Positions 1-8,553 of a stretch of 64,000 nt of DNA are shown here, one piece after another. Under the pieces are notes generated by a model. It did not search any database, was not told the origin of the DNA, and saw only the letters and a program-made list of their open reading frames with translations. Within the stretch, counting starts at the first letter, position 1; every line of letters starts with the position of its first letter. Source of the DNA: Oceaniglobus trochenteri (GTDB taxonomy: Bacteria; Pseudomonadota; Alphaproteobacteria; Rhodobacterales; Rhodobacteraceae). The position numbers were made by a program, and so were the translations under genes. Location: positions 1 to 64,000 of the forward strand of contig NZ_JACNMM010000007.1 of assembly GCF_020529025.1 (NCBI RefSeq), in the 5' to 3' direction.

Positions 1-238
1 CCTGCAGGTCCCGGAGCTGCTTCTCGTATTGCTCGCGGATATCGAGCGGGTTGGCGCGCAGCGAGTTCTCCATGCCGCGCTTCGCTTCCTCGACCCAGCC
101 CTCGATCTCGGAGGGCGTCAGGTCAAACGACCGGCTCGCCTCCGACACGGTCGTCTTGCCTTGGATGATCTCGATGACGAGCGCCGTCTTACGCTTCGCC
201 GTCCACCGTTTGATGCTGTCGTCCATCGTCATACTCAT
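1..238 (-). CDS. IS3-family transposase OrfA-like protein, N-terminal part (runs off window)
   Basis: Reading leftward from ATG at 238, the frame gives a protein starting MSMTMDDSIKRWTAKRKTAL with a helix-turn-helix of the IS3 OrfA type (segment KTTVSEASRSFDLTPSEIEGW, written here as KTTVSEASRSFDL then TPSEIEGW) followed by a helical stretch ending at the window edge after 79 residues. This resembles the small DNA-binding first frame of IS3-type elements, which is normally followed by OrfB with the DDE integrase core. OrfB would lie outside the window. A GGGAGAA ribosome site lies about 7 bases upstream of the start. Two further in-frame ATGs sit at codons 3 and 5. The gene is incomplete because of the window boundary, so I cannot say whether the element is intact. 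Confidence 0.7.
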   Translation of the reverse strand, partial: MSMTMDDSIKRWTAKRKTALVIEIIQGKTTVSEASRSFDLTPSEIEGWVEEAKRGMENSLRANPLDIREQYEKQLRDLQ

Positions 239-271
239 CGCTACGTTCTCCCTTGTAGCATGAGCAGGTTT

Positions 272-1138
272 TCACTGGGTCGATACAGCCGCGTGCAGAA
301 TGTCAGCGAACCTGCGCCGGGCGGCGAATTCCGGGCTGTCGGCGCGCGAGATCAACACCGTGTCCTGCCAGCACCAGGGCTCGGGGATGTCGTGCAGGCG
401 CACCGTGTCGCGGTTCGCGATGTTCTCGAGCGCCGAGAGCGGCAGAACCGTGATTCCGATCCCGGCGGCGGCGAAGCTCAGCCGCAGGCCGATGCTGGGC
501 ATTTCGATGATGCGCAACTGGGGATAACCGCTGCTGGCCCACCATTGTTCGATGTGCTTGCGTTGCGCGCCACCTGCCCGGGCCGCTAGGAAGGTGGAAT
601 CCCGCTGTCCGAACGGATCGCTCACACGGCGGGCCGAGGCCAGCACCAGGCGTTCGCGGCGCACCATCTCGATGTTCAGGGCCGGGTCGGCGGGTTGCGT
701 GTTGATGATCGCACAGTCCAGATCATGGGCCTTGACCAGCGCGATCAGCTCGCTTGTCACGGTCGAGGTGATCTCGAATGTCACGTCGGGATAGGTTTCG
801 TGATAGCGGGCGAAGACTGGCGGCAGATAGATGGTTGCGGCGGTATCGGTGGCCCCCACGCGCAGGGTGCCGCGCGGTTCGGCATCGTGGCGCACTGCCT
901 TGGCCGCTTCGTCGAACAGCTTGATCGCCTTTTCCGAATACTCCAGCAGGATCCTCCCCGTGGGTGTCGGCACCATGCCGCTGCTTTCGCGTGTCACCAG
1001 CTTCTGGCCCACTTCGGCCTCAAGCTGTTTCAGCCGCGCCGTGACGGCCGACGGCACGCAGTGCAGGCGCGCCGCGGCCTTTGTCACGCTGGCGGTATCG
1101 CAGACGATCTTGAGCGTGGTGAGGTTGGCAAGGTTCAT
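272..1138 (-). CDS. LysR-family transcriptional regulator
   Basis: The 288-residue protein has the LysR layout: an N-terminal winged helix-turn-helix (about residues 2-60, with TKAAARLHCVPSAVTARLKQ and LEAEVGQKLVTRES) and a C-terminal effector domain starting near RGTLRVGATD at about residue 90. It is transcribed divergently from the tctC-tctB-tctA-pcaD-pcaB operon, the usual arrangement for a LysR activator and its target. The likely inducer is therefore the substrate of that transporter or an aromatic-pathway intermediate (inference). At 288 residues it is slightly short for the family. The stop codon coincides with a possible end of the adjacent IS3-like element, so the last few residues may have been lost. 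Confidence 0.9.
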   Translation of the reverse strand: MNLANLTTLKIVCDTASVTKAAARLHCVPSAVTARLKQLEAEVGQKLVTRESSGMVPTPTGRILLEYSEKAIKLFDEAAKAVRHDAEPRGTLRVGATDTAATIYLPPVFARYHETYPDVTFEITSTVTSELIALVKAHDLDCAIINTQPADPALNIEMVRRERLVLASARRVSDPFGQRDSTFLAARAGGAQRKHIEQWWASSGYPQLRIIEMPSIGLRLSFAAAGIGITVLPLSALENIANRDTVRLHDIPEPWCWQDTVLISRADSPEFAARRRFADILHAAVSTQ

Positions 1139-1298
1139 CGCACCGCCTTTTTCCAGGTGAACCGGCTGTGCGATACAGTTTCAGATTTTTTGAATGTCCA
1201 AGTCAACAATGATCATTTGTGGTGCATCGCAAGCCTTCGTAAGTTGCGGCATGAAGGCGGCAGGCGACATCTGCCGGTCAACAGGGAGGAGATTATCA
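1139..1298. promoter_or_regulatory. Divergent promoter region, LysR / TTT-pca operon
   Basis: These 160 bases separate the divergent LysR gene and tctC. A TTGA-N9-TCAA dyad at 1190-1206 and a TTG-N10-CAA dyad at 1217-1232 are candidate LysR-type binding sites, which are usually dyads built around T-N11-A. An AGGGAGGAG ribosome site at 1283-1291 serves tctC at 1299. No convincing -35/-10 pair stands out. The operator assignment is by eye and weak. Confidence 0.35.
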
Positions 1299-2267
1299 AT
1301 GCGCATCGTTTTCGCGGCGGCCTGCGCCGTCGGCATGTTTGCAGGTGGGGCCGCTCTGGCCCAGAATGCGATCACCGATCCGGAGTGTATCGCTCCGGCA
1401 CAACCCGGCGGCGGGTTCGACCTGACCTGCCGCGTGGCCCAGGACGGATTTTCCGAGGTCCTGTCAGAACCGATGAAGGTTTCCTTCCTGCCGGGCGGGT
1501 CGGGCGCCGTGGCGATCAACCAGTTCAACACGACCCGCACCGACGATCCCAACGCCATCGTCGCATTCTCGACGGGGTCGCTTCTGAATATCGTGACCGG
1601 CAAGTTCGGTGAATGGACAGAGAACGACGTGCGTTTCGTGGGCACGGTCGGGGCCGACTTCGGCGCCGTCGTCGTGCGCGCCGACAGCGAATGGCAGAAC
1701 CTCGACGATCTGGTGGCGACCCTGAAGGAAGACCCGACATCGGTGATCTTCGGGTCGGGCGGTTCGGTCGGATCGCAGGACTGGATGAAGGGCGCGATCT
1801 TGCTGGATACCGTCGGACTGGATGCCAAGACGATCCGCTATGTCGCCTTCGACGGCGGCGGCGAGGCGATCGCGGCCCTGCTGGGCGGCAACACCGATGT
1901 CTTCTTCGCCGATATGGGCGAAATGACGGCCCACATGGACACGGGCGAAATGCGCATTCTCGCCTCGCTGTCGCCCGAGCGGCTTCCCGCCCCCTTCGAG
2001 GAAATCCCGACTGCGATCGAACAGGGCTATGACGCCGAGTACACGATCATGCGGGGCTTCTACGTGGGCAAGAACGTTTCGGACGAAGCCTACCAGGAAT
2101 GGATCGACGTGTTCCGCTCCGCCTATGAGAATGACCACTTCAACAAGGTGGTTGCCGAGAAGGGCCTGCTCAAGATGCAGATGGCCGGCGACGAACTGAA
2201 CGCATCCATCGCCGACCGCGTGGACCGTCTGCGCGGCATGGCGCAACGCGCGGGCCTGATCCAGTAA
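1299..2267 (+). CDS. TctC-family periplasmic substrate-binding protein of a TTT transporter
   Basis: This is a 322-residue tripartite tricarboxylate transporter (TTT) receptor. I start it at ATG 1299, not the in-frame codon at 1194, because AGGGAGGAG lies 7 bases upstream and the protein then opens with a Sec signal peptide (MRIVFAAACAVGMFAGG, cleavage after AALAQ). The mature part begins with the family pattern PAQPGGGFD and continues through VSFLPGGSGAVAINQF. The protein binds a carboxylate ligand in the periplasm and hands it to TctA/TctB. It is first in an operon with tctB, tctA, pcaD and pcaB, which points to an aromatic or muconate-type acid as ligand (inference). A hairpin follows the gene. 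Confidence 0.92.
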   Translation: MRIVFAAACAVGMFAGGAALAQNAITDPECIAPAQPGGGFDLTCRVAQDGFSEVLSEPMKVSFLPGGSGAVAINQFNTTRTDDPNAIVAFSTGSLLNIVTGKFGEWTENDVRFVGTVGADFGAVVVRADSEWQNLDDLVATLKEDPTSVIFGSGGSVGSQDWMKGAILLDTVGLDAKTIRYVAFDGGGEAIAALLGGNTDVFFADMGEMTAHMDTGEMRILASLSPERLPAPFEEIPTAIEQGYDAEYTIMRGFYVGKNVSDEAYQEWIDVFRSAYENDHFNKVVAEKGLLKMQMAGDELNASIADRVDRLRGMAQRAGLIQ

Positions 2268-2275
2268 ACGGCACC

Positions 2276-2305
2276 GGACAGGGCGCGCGCCCCTGCGCCC
2301 TGTCC
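2276..2305 (+). terminator. Intercistronic hairpin after tctC
   Basis: A perfect 11-bp stem, GGACAGGGCGC paired with GCGCCCTGTCC around an 8-base loop, lies between tctC and tctB. No T-tract follows, so it is more likely a processing, stabilising or partial-termination element favouring the binding-protein message than a full terminator. Comparable hairpins follow six other binding-protein genes in this window. Confidence 0.6.
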
Positions 2306-2335
2306 CCCCGAAACGCCCACACCCGGAGGCGAACC

Positions 2336-2776
2336 ATGGCCGAACGGCTTTTCTACGGCGCCCTGTTCATCCTGACGCTCGGCTATCTCTATTTCGCCTT
2401 CGTCACGATCAAGGCCCCGATCCAGTACGACCCCCTGGGGCCGGAAACCTGGCCCCGCCTTCTGGGGCTCTTGATGGCGGTGGCCCTTGCAATCCGGCTG
2501 GTGCGGCCCTCGGGCGTGGCTCCGGACGTGGCACGGAAAACGATCATCCGGCTGGCAGTCGTCGCGGGGTTTCTCCTGCTCTATGCGATCCTGTTCCAGC
2601 GGCTTGGCTTCATCCTGTCGACCTGGGGCTTCTGTTCTGCCGTGACCTGGCTTCTGGGCACCCGGCCCGTGAAGGCCGTGATCTTCGGCGCGGTGGTCAG
2701 CACCGTCACCTTCTTCGTCTTCACCGATCTTCTCGATCTCAACCTGCCGGGCGGTTTGCTCGAATTCCTGGACTGA
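2336..2776 (+). CDS. TctB-family small membrane subunit of TTT transporter
   Basis: A 146-residue hydrophobic protein with about four predicted membrane segments (first around residues 5-25, the others between about 45 and 130), as expected for the small TctB subunit. It contains the family-like PLGPETWPRLLGLLMAVALA near residues 37-56. A GGAGGC ribosome site lies just before the ATG. It lies between tctC and tctA in the standard order and works with TctA as the inner-membrane part of the transporter. TctB sequences are poorly conserved, so context carries much of this call. Confidence 0.88.
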   Translation: MAERLFYGALFILTLGYLYFAFVTIKAPIQYDPLGPETWPRLLGLLMAVALAIRLVRPSGVAPDVARKTIIRLAVVAGFLLLYAILFQRLGFILSTWGFCSAVTWLLGTRPVKAVIFGAVVSTVTFFVFTDLLDLNLPGGLLEFLD

Positions 2777-2783
2777 TCTAGAT

Positions 2784-4292
2784 ATGGAAACCGTACTTTC
2801 GGGCCTTGCCGGCGGATTTGGCGTCGCGCTGCACCCTTTCAACCTGTTCCTCGTGCTGGTGGGGTGCTTTGGCGGAACCCTGATCGGCGCCCTGCCCGGA
2901 ATCGGGCCCACGAACGGCGTGGCGATCCTGTTGCCCATCGCCTATGGCCTAGGACTGCCGGTGGAATCGGCGCTGATCCTGCTGGCCGGCATCTATTACG
3001 GTGCGGAATACGGCGGCAGGATCTCGTCGATCCTGCTGAACGTGCCCGGTGATTCAGGCGCGGTGATGACCACCCTCGATGGCCACCCCATGGCGGTGAA
3101 CGGCGAGGCGGGGCGCGCCCTTTCCCTGTCGGCCGTCGCATCCTTCATCGGGGGCACCTTCGCCGTTGTCCTGATGAGCGTCTTCGGCCCCCTCCTTGCC
3201 TCCTATGCGATCTCGTTCTCACCGGCCGATTATGTCGCGCTGATGGTCTTTGCCTTCGCCTCGCTGGCCTCACTTGTGGGCAAGGACCCGCTGAAAACCC
3301 TGATCGCCGCACTGATCGGGCTGATGCTGGCCACGGTCGGCATCGATGCCTCGACCGGGATCAAACGGTACGATTTCGGCATCCCCGACATCCTGGCCGG
3401 GATCGATTTCCTGGTCGTCATCATCGGCCTTTTCGGCATCGGAGAGCTTCTGCACCTTGTCGAACAGCAGGTGACGGGGCGCATGTCGCTTCTGAAACTC
3501 GACAAGAGCTTCGTGTCGAAGGCCGATCTTCTGCTGACCAAATGGACCATCGCGCGCGGGTCGGTCATCGGCTTCTTCGTCGGCATCCTGCCGGGCACCG
3601 GCGCGTCGGTCGCTTCGGCGGTCGCCTATGGAACCGAGAAACGGCTGGCCCGCGACAGCGAAAAGTTCGGCACAGGCGATCCGCGCGGCCTTGCCGCCCC
3701 GGAAAGCGCCAACAATGCCGCCGCCGGCGGGGCCATGGTGCCCATGCTCACCCTCGGGATTCCCGGGTCGGGCACCACGGCGATGCTTCTGGGGGCGCTG
3801 CTGTTGTTCAACGTGCAGCCCGGCCCGCTGATGTTCCAGCAAAGGCCGGAAATCGCCTGGGGCCTGATTGCGTCGATGTATATCGGCAACGTGGCGCTTC
3901 TGGTGATCAACCTGCCGCTGGTCGGGCTGTTTGCCCGGATGCTGACGATCCCGCCGCGCTATCTGACGCCGCTTATCGGGGTGCTGGCCTTTGTCGGGGT
4001 CTATGCCGTGATCGGCAATACCTTCGATCTGAAACTTGCCATCGGCCTCGGGATTTTCGGCTGGATCCTGCGCAAGCTCGATTTTCAGCTGGCCCCCGTG
4101 ATCCTGGGTTTCGTGCTGGGCAGCCTCTTCGAAAACAACCTGCGCCGCGCCCTGTCGATGTCGGGCGGTGACTGGTCGATCCTGCTGGAATCCTTCGACA
4201 GCCAGGCGCTCTATGTCCTGACGGCGCTGACCATCGTGATCCCGGTGATCGTGGGGCGTCGCCGGCTGCGGATGGCGGCACAGAAGCAATGA
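2784..4292 (+). CDS. TctA-family large membrane subunit of TTT transporter
   Basis: A 502-residue polytopic protein of the TctA family (about 10-12 membrane segments). The family signature near the N-terminus is GALPGIGPTNGVAILLPIAY, and the second repeat carries FFVGILPGTGASVASAVAYG. The conserved LGIPGSGTTAMLLGAL follows near residue 330. Length matches the usual 500 residues. It starts 7 bases after tctB and its stop overlaps the pcaD start (ATGA), so these genes are translationally coupled. It is the transport channel of a secondary, ion-driven importer of carboxylates. Confidence 0.95.
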   Translation: METVLSGLAGGFGVALHPFNLFLVLVGCFGGTLIGALPGIGPTNGVAILLPIAYGLGLPVESALILLAGIYYGAEYGGRISSILLNVPGDSGAVMTTLDGHPMAVNGEAGRALSLSAVASFIGGTFAVVLMSVFGPLLASYAISFSPADYVALMVFAFASLASLVGKDPLKTLIAALIGLMLATVGIDASTGIKRYDFGIPDILAGIDFLVVIIGLFGIGELLHLVEQQVTGRMSLLKLDKSFVSKADLLLTKWTIARGSVIGFFVGILPGTGASVASAVAYGTEKRLARDSEKFGTGDPRGLAAPESANNAAAGGAMVPMLTLGIPGSGTTAMLLGALLLFNVQPGPLMFQQRPEIAWGLIASMYIGNVALLVINLPLVGLFARMLTIPPRYLTPLIGVLAFVGVYAVIGNTFDLKLAIGLGIFGWILRKLDFQLAPVILGFVLGSLFENNLRRALSMSGGDWSILLESFDSQALYVLTALTIVIPVIVGRRRLRMAAQKQ

Positions 4293-5101
4293 GCGTTGAA
4301 GTTCGCTGGCCGCGGGCCTTCCGGTGTGCCGACGTCACGCTGAACGTCGAAGTTGCGGCAGGGCCAGGCCGGGCACCGACGCTGGTGTTCATCAACTCTC
4401 TCGGGTGCGATCTGAGGATCTGGAACCGGGTGGTTCCGGCGCTGCGCCCGCACCTGAACGTGATCCGCTACGACAAGCGGGGGCACGGCCTGTCCGGCAG
4501 CGGCACGGGCGAGTGCCGGATCGCCACCCACGCCGCCGACCTTGTGGCGCTGATCGCTGAATTCGCCGAAGGGCCGGTGTTTCTGTGCGGCTTGTCGATC
4601 GGCGGTCTTGTCGCCATGGAAACCGCGCTTGGCCAGCCTGAGCTGGTCCGGGGCCTGATCCTCTGCGATACCGCCGCGCGGATCGGCACATCCGCGCGGT
4701 ATCAGGACAGGACGAACCGAATCCGCAAGGGGGGCATAGGGGCCATCGCCGACGAACAGATGGAGCGCTGGTTTTCCCCGGCCTTCAGGGAAAATCATCC
4801 CGGCGAGGTTGAAATCATGCGCAACATGCTGGTGCGCCAATCCGACGAAGGCTACCTGGGCAGTGTCGCGGCCCTGCGCGAGGCCGACCTGACCCAGCGC
4901 ATTGGGCAGATTTCCGCCCCCACATTGTGCCTTGTCGGCGAGCATGATGCCTCGACCCCGCCCGCCGTTGTCAGGGCCCTGGCCGACGGCATCCCCGGGG
5001 CGCGGTTCGCGGCAATCCCGGCGGCCGGCCACCTGCCCTGCATCGAAGCGCCCGAAGCGCTTGCCGATCATATCCTCGGTTTCTCGGGTGATTGCGCATG
5101 A
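4289..5101 (+). CDS. pcaD: 3-oxoadipate enol-lactonase (alpha/beta hydrolase)
   Basis: A 270-residue alpha/beta hydrolase that best fits PcaD, which hydrolyses 3-oxoadipate enol-lactone to 3-oxoadipate in the protocatechuate branch of the beta-ketoadipate pathway. The triad is visible as Ser103 (CGLSIGG), Asp220 (GEHDAST) and His248 (AAGHLPC), and NSLGCDLRIW forms the oxyanion region. Its start overlaps tctA by 4 bases and its stop overlaps the next gene, pcaB, which acts two steps earlier in the same pathway. The adjacent pcaB strengthens the assignment over a generic hydrolase. No pcaC, pcaH or pcaG is in the window. Confidence 0.85.
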   Translation: MSVEVRWPRAFRCADVTLNVEVAAGPGRAPTLVFINSLGCDLRIWNRVVPALRPHLNVIRYDKRGHGLSGSGTGECRIATHAADLVALIAEFAEGPVFLCGLSIGGLVAMETALGQPELVRGLILCDTAARIGTSARYQDRTNRIRKGGIGAIADEQMERWFSPAFRENHPGEVEIMRNMLVRQSDEGYLGSVAALREADLTQRIGQISAPTLCLVGEHDASTPPAVVRALADGIPGARFAAIPAAGHLPCIEAPEALADHILGFSGDCA

Positions 5102-6171
5102 GCGTCTCTGTCTTCGATCACCCCGTGCTGTCGGGCTGGGCCGGCGACGAGGCCACGCGCCTGGCCCTTTCCTTTGAGGCCGACCTCGCGGCGATGCTGC
5201 GGTTCGAAAGCGCGCTGGCCCGGTCACAGGCCGACCTTGGCCTTGTGCCCGACTCCGCCGCCGTGCGTATCGGGCAGGCATGCGCGGGGTTTCAGCCCGA
5301 TATCGCGGCCCTGCGTGCCAGTACCGCGCGTGACGGGGTTGTCGTTCCGGGCCTGATCGACCAGCTGCGCCGGGCTGTCGACGCCCCCGCAAGGCAATAT
5401 CTGCACATGGGGGCCACCAGTCAGGATGTGGTCGACACCAGCCTGATGTTGCGTCTGAAACCGCTGCTGGCGGGATATGAAAGGCAGCTTGAAGCGCTTG
5501 AAACCGAGGTCGGGGCGCTGGCCGACCAATGGGGCGACCGCCCGCTGATGGCGGTCACGCGGATGCGCGCCGCCCTGCCCTTTTCCGTCGGCGACCGGCT
5601 TTGTACCTGGAAACAGGGGCTTGTCGCGGCGCGCCACCGCCTGCGCGGGATGCAGGACACTGGCCTGGCGCTGCAATTCGCCGGACCGGTGGGAACGCTT
5701 GACAAGTTCACGGATGGCGGTGGCGCCCTGCGGGCCGCCCTGGCCGAACGCCTTGGCCTGCCCGATCCCGGCGGGCCCTGGCATGTAGAGCGGAGCAGGA
5801 TGTTCCATCTGGCGACCACGCTGGCGCAGACGACGCAGGCCACGGGCAAGATCGGCATCGATGTTGCCTTGATGGTGCAGGACGGCATCGATGCCCTTGC
5901 CCTGACAGGCGGCAGTTCGTCCTCGATGCCTCACAAGGTCAATCCGGTCGATGCCGAACTGCTGGTCGCCCTGGCGCGGAAATCCTCGCTGAACCTTGGC
6001 GCCGCAGGCCTGTCGGCGGTTCACGAAAACGAACGCTCGGGTATTTCCTGGACGCTGGAATGGCTGTGCTTTCCAGATCTTCTGGCCTCGACCGGCGCGG
6101 CCCTGGGCGTGACGGCCCGCCTGCTGCGTTCGTTCCGACGCATGGGGCCCGAGCGACCGGCCAATCCATAG
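5098..6171 (+). CDS. pcaB: 3-carboxy-cis,cis-muconate cycloisomerase
   Basis: A 357-residue member of the fumarase/aspartase (class II) superfamily. The superfamily loop is GGSSSSMPHKVNP at about residues 271-283, and HMGATSQD at 103-110 forms part of the active site. PcaB converts 3-carboxy-cis,cis-muconate to 4-carboxymuconolactone, and its pairing with pcaD fits this. Adenylosuccinate lyase is the main alternative but is longer (about 430 residues) and would not be expected here. ATG 5098 overlaps the pcaD stop (ATGA). A TTG two codons upstream is possible but less likely. The gene is last in the TTT operon, convergent with the epimerase gene. Confidence 0.88.
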   Translation: MSVSVFDHPVLSGWAGDEATRLALSFEADLAAMLRFESALARSQADLGLVPDSAAVRIGQACAGFQPDIAALRASTARDGVVVPGLIDQLRRAVDAPARQYLHMGATSQDVVDTSLMLRLKPLLAGYERQLEALETEVGALADQWGDRPLMAVTRMRAALPFSVGDRLCTWKQGLVAARHRLRGMQDTGLALQFAGPVGTLDKFTDGGGALRAALAERLGLPDPGGPWHVERSRMFHLATTLAQTTQATGKIGIDVALMVQDGIDALALTGGSSSSMPHKVNPVDAELLVALARKSSLNLGAAGLSAVHENERSGISWTLEWLCFPDLLASTGAALGVTARLLRSFRRMGPERPANP

Positions 6172-6185
6172 CGATCCGGTGCGCC

Positions 6186-7097
6186 TCAGGCCCGCGACTG
6201 CCATTCCAGTTGCATCGCGAATTCCAGGGTCGCGCCATGGGCAAGGCGTTTCAGGCCGGGCATGCCTGCCATGTTGTGGGCATCCACCGGATGGCTCACC
6301 GGTTCGAAACAGAAGAATCCGCTCTGCGCGCCCGGCGAATAGACAATGGCAGTATCAAGGTCAGTGTCCGCCGTCATCCGAAGATCGATCCCCAGGTGCG
6401 GCTGTGCGATCGTCACCGTGCCGGGCCATCGGGTGAAGGCGTTGTTGATCAGCCCCTCGGGCAGGGGCGCGCCGCTGGCGAAGGCGGCCTGGCCCCATTC
6501 GGCGGCCGAAACTTCGCGGGTCGGAAGGTGCTGCGCATCCTCCAGCCAGACGCCCTTGTGATCGAAGGTCAGCCGGGTTTCGGCGCCACGCGGGAACCAG
6601 GGATGGAAACCGCCACCGAAGGGCAGTTCACGCCCCTTGTTCGTGATCCGCAGTCCAGCGTGAAGCGTGCCGTCGTTCAGCCGATAGGTTGCCTCGGCGC
6701 TGTAGCGGTAAGGCCCGATTGCGCCGTCCTCAAGCGCCAGCACCGCCTGCGTGGCGCTTTGGCTGACGACCTGCCAGGGTTTCTGGAAGCCATCGCCGTG
6801 AATCGGAAAAGGCTCGCCCGTCAGGTTGGGCGCGAGGGGATGAAATGTTTCACCCTCGCCCGGATCGAAGGCGAAGCCGCCCCCCGATATCCGGTTTGAA
6901 AAGGGCACCAGCAGGTTCATCCCGACCCCGAAGACGCCCGCCTCCGTCCCCGGCCAGGGGCGCAGGACCGGCTGTTCCGTGCCATCGGGCAGCCGCGCCT
7001 GCATATCCGCCACGGCCCCGCCAAGGGCGGGCACCAGGCGCAGGCGGCTGCGCGCGTCACTCAGTTCCAGGAGCCTTGCCACCCAGCCATCCCCCAT
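6186..7097 (-). CDS. Aldose 1-epimerase family protein
   Basis: A 303-residue protein of the galactose mutarotase-like fold. Visible landmarks are NLLVPFSNRISGGGF near residue 60, the conserved HGDGF at about 99 and PFGGGFHPWFPR around 160, whose histidines are the expected general acid and base positions of the family. It would interconvert the alpha and beta anomers of an imported aldose. It is the last gene of the minus-strand sugar operon starting at GntR 12532, and overlaps the SDR gene by 41 bases. The exact sugar cannot be read from sequence. Confidence 0.88.
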   Translation of the reverse strand: MGDGWVARLLELSDARSRLRLVPALGGAVADMQARLPDGTEQPVLRPWPGTEAGVFGVGMNLLVPFSNRISGGGFAFDPGEGETFHPLAPNLTGEPFPIHGDGFQKPWQVVSQSATQAVLALEDGAIGPYRYSAEATYRLNDGTLHAGLRITNKGRELPFGGGFHPWFPRGAETRLTFDHKGVWLEDAQHLPTREVSAAEWGQAAFASGAPLPEGLINNAFTRWPGTVTIAQPHLGIDLRMTADTDLDTAIVYSPGAQSGFFCFEPVSHPVDAHNMAGMPGLKRLAHGATLEFAMQLEWQSRA

Positions 7098-7809
7098 CGA
7101 TGCCGATATTCTGTGCCGTGATCATCGCCGCCCCCGGCGATACCAGGAACGCCACCAGTCGCGCAACGTCGGCGGGTTCGATCCGGGTTTTCAGGCATTG
7201 CTGTTCCAGCACCCAATGGGAATATTCCTGTGCCTTGTCGGCAAAGACCCGCGCCTCGGCCTCGCTGACGATGGCGCCGGGCGCAACCGCGTTGACGGTG
7301 ATGCCGTGGGGGCCAAGTTCGCGCGCAAGGCTGACGGTCAGCCCCAGCATCGCACCCTTGGATGCGATGTAGGGCACATAACCGTCGATCATCCCCTTCA
7401 ACGTGACCGAGGTAAAGTTGACCACCCTACCCCAGCCCTGCGCCTTCATGTGTTCGGCGCACACCGCCGTCAGCGCGAAGGCCGCGGACGAGTTCACGCG
7501 CACCTGGTCTTCGTATTCGGCCATGGTAAAGGCCGAATAGGGGCGGTTGATGATCAGGGCGGCGTTGTTGACCAGGATGTCGAAACCGCCCGCCTGGCGC
7601 ACGGTGTCCTGGGCAGCTTCGAGATCGTTCAGATCGCAGGGCAGGAAGCTGGCGCCCAGTTCGCCCGCCCGCGCCGCGCCGTCCTCATACTCGGGCCGTT
7701 CCAGGATGGTGACCTGCGCGCCCCGCCCTGCAAGTTCCTGCGCCTGGGCCCGCCCCAGAGAGCCAAGCCCCCCGGTGAGGAGAACCCTCTTTCCGTCTAG
7801 TTCTGCCAT
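7057..7809 (-). CDS. Short-chain dehydrogenase/reductase, probably sugar dehydrogenase
   Basis: A 250-residue classical SDR. The NAD(P) loop is LLTGGLGSLG near residues 10-19, then NNAA, the serine region NFTSVT and the YxxxK pair in YVPYIASKGA. I start it at ATG 7809, where GAAGGAGGAAACC precedes MAELDGKRVLLTGG. A longer frame to 7917 would only overlap the ABC ATPase gene. Together with the epimerase, sugar importer and enolase-type dehydratase, it could oxidise the imported aldose to a lactone, or act later on a keto-acid (inference). It overlaps the start of the epimerase gene. Confidence 0.88.
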   Translation of the reverse strand: MAELDGKRVLLTGGLGSLGRAQAQELAGRGAQVTILERPEYEDGAARAGELGASFLPCDLNDLEAAQDTVRQAGGFDILVNNAALIINRPYSAFTMAEYEDQVRVNSSAAFALTAVCAEHMKAQGWGRVVNFTSVTLKGMIDGYVPYIASKGAMLGLTVSLARELGPHGITVNAVAPGAIVSEAEARVFADKAQEYSHWVLEQQCLKTRIEPADVARLVAFLVSPGAAMITAQNIGIDGGWLGGKAPGTE

Positions 7810-7820
7810 GGTTTCCTCCT

Positions 7821-8552
7821 TCACAGGGCCGAATGGATTTCTTCCATGTTCGTCTCTTCGGTGCGGCGGTCGAGAACCACCTCGCCGCGCGCCATGGCCA
7901 CGATCCGGTCGCAGCATTCGAAGACATGATGGATATTGTGGCTGATGAAGATCGCGGTGATCCCCAGTTCCTTCAGCGATTGCACGAAACCGATCACCTT
8001 CTGCGTTTCCTTCACCGCAAGGTGGTTTGTCGGTTCATCCAGGATCATCACCTTGGATTTGAAGTGCATGGCCCGCGCGATGGCGACGCCCTGCCGCTGG
8101 CCGCCCGAAAGTTCGCCCACAAGGGCATCGGGCGATCGCAGGTGCAGATCGACATCGGCGATGGCCTGGACGCTTTCCTCGGCCATGCGCTTGCGGTCCA
8201 TGATGCCTACGCCCATGAACGACGCCTTCAGCGGCTCGCGGCCGATGAACATGTTGCGCGCGATGCTCATGGTCGGCACCATCGAGTTGTACTGGTAGAT
8301 CGTCTCGATCCCGCGATCCATGGCATCGCGCGGGTTGCGGAAGTTCACCTTTTCGCCGTCGATGGTGATTTCGCCCTCGTCGGCCTGCTGGATGCCCGAC
8401 AGGATGTTGATCAGCGTGGATTTGCCGGCGCCGTTGTCCCCGACAAGGCCAAGCGCCTCGTTCGGCTGGATGTCCAGCGACACCCCCTTCAGGGCGTGCA
8501 CGCCGGAATACCATTTGTGCAGGTTGCGGATCTTGATGATGGGATCGGCCAT
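7821..8552 (-). CDS. Sugar ABC transporter ATP-binding protein (single-domain, FrcA-type)
   Basis: A 243-residue ABC ATPase with Walker A GDNGAGKST, signature ELSGGQRQGVAIARA and Walker B VMILDEPTNHLAV. It has one nucleotide-binding domain, as in FrcA-type importers, unlike the double-length RbsA type found elsewhere in this window at 23080-24600. With the permease and binding protein upstream it forms an importer of the ribose/fructose class, working presumably as a homodimer on the cytoplasmic face. The start lies one base from the permease stop region, indicating coupling. Confidence 0.93.
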   Translation of the reverse strand: MADPIIKIRNLHKWYSGVHALKGVSLDIQPNEALGLVGDNGAGKSTLINILSGIQQADEGEITIDGEKVNFRNPRDAMDRGIETIYQYNSMVPTMSIARNMFIGREPLKASFMGVGIMDRKRMAEESVQAIADVDLHLRSPDALVGELSGGQRQGVAIARAMHFKSKVMILDEPTNHLAVKETQKVIGFVQSLKELGITAIFISHNIHHVFECCDRIVAMARGEVVLDRRTEETNMEEIHSAL

Positions 8553-8553
8553 G

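Noticed and set aside
5092-6171. pcaB start at TTG 5092
   Set aside because: ATG 5098 overlaps the pcaD stop in the ATGA manner seen at many junctions here, and needs no rare start codon.
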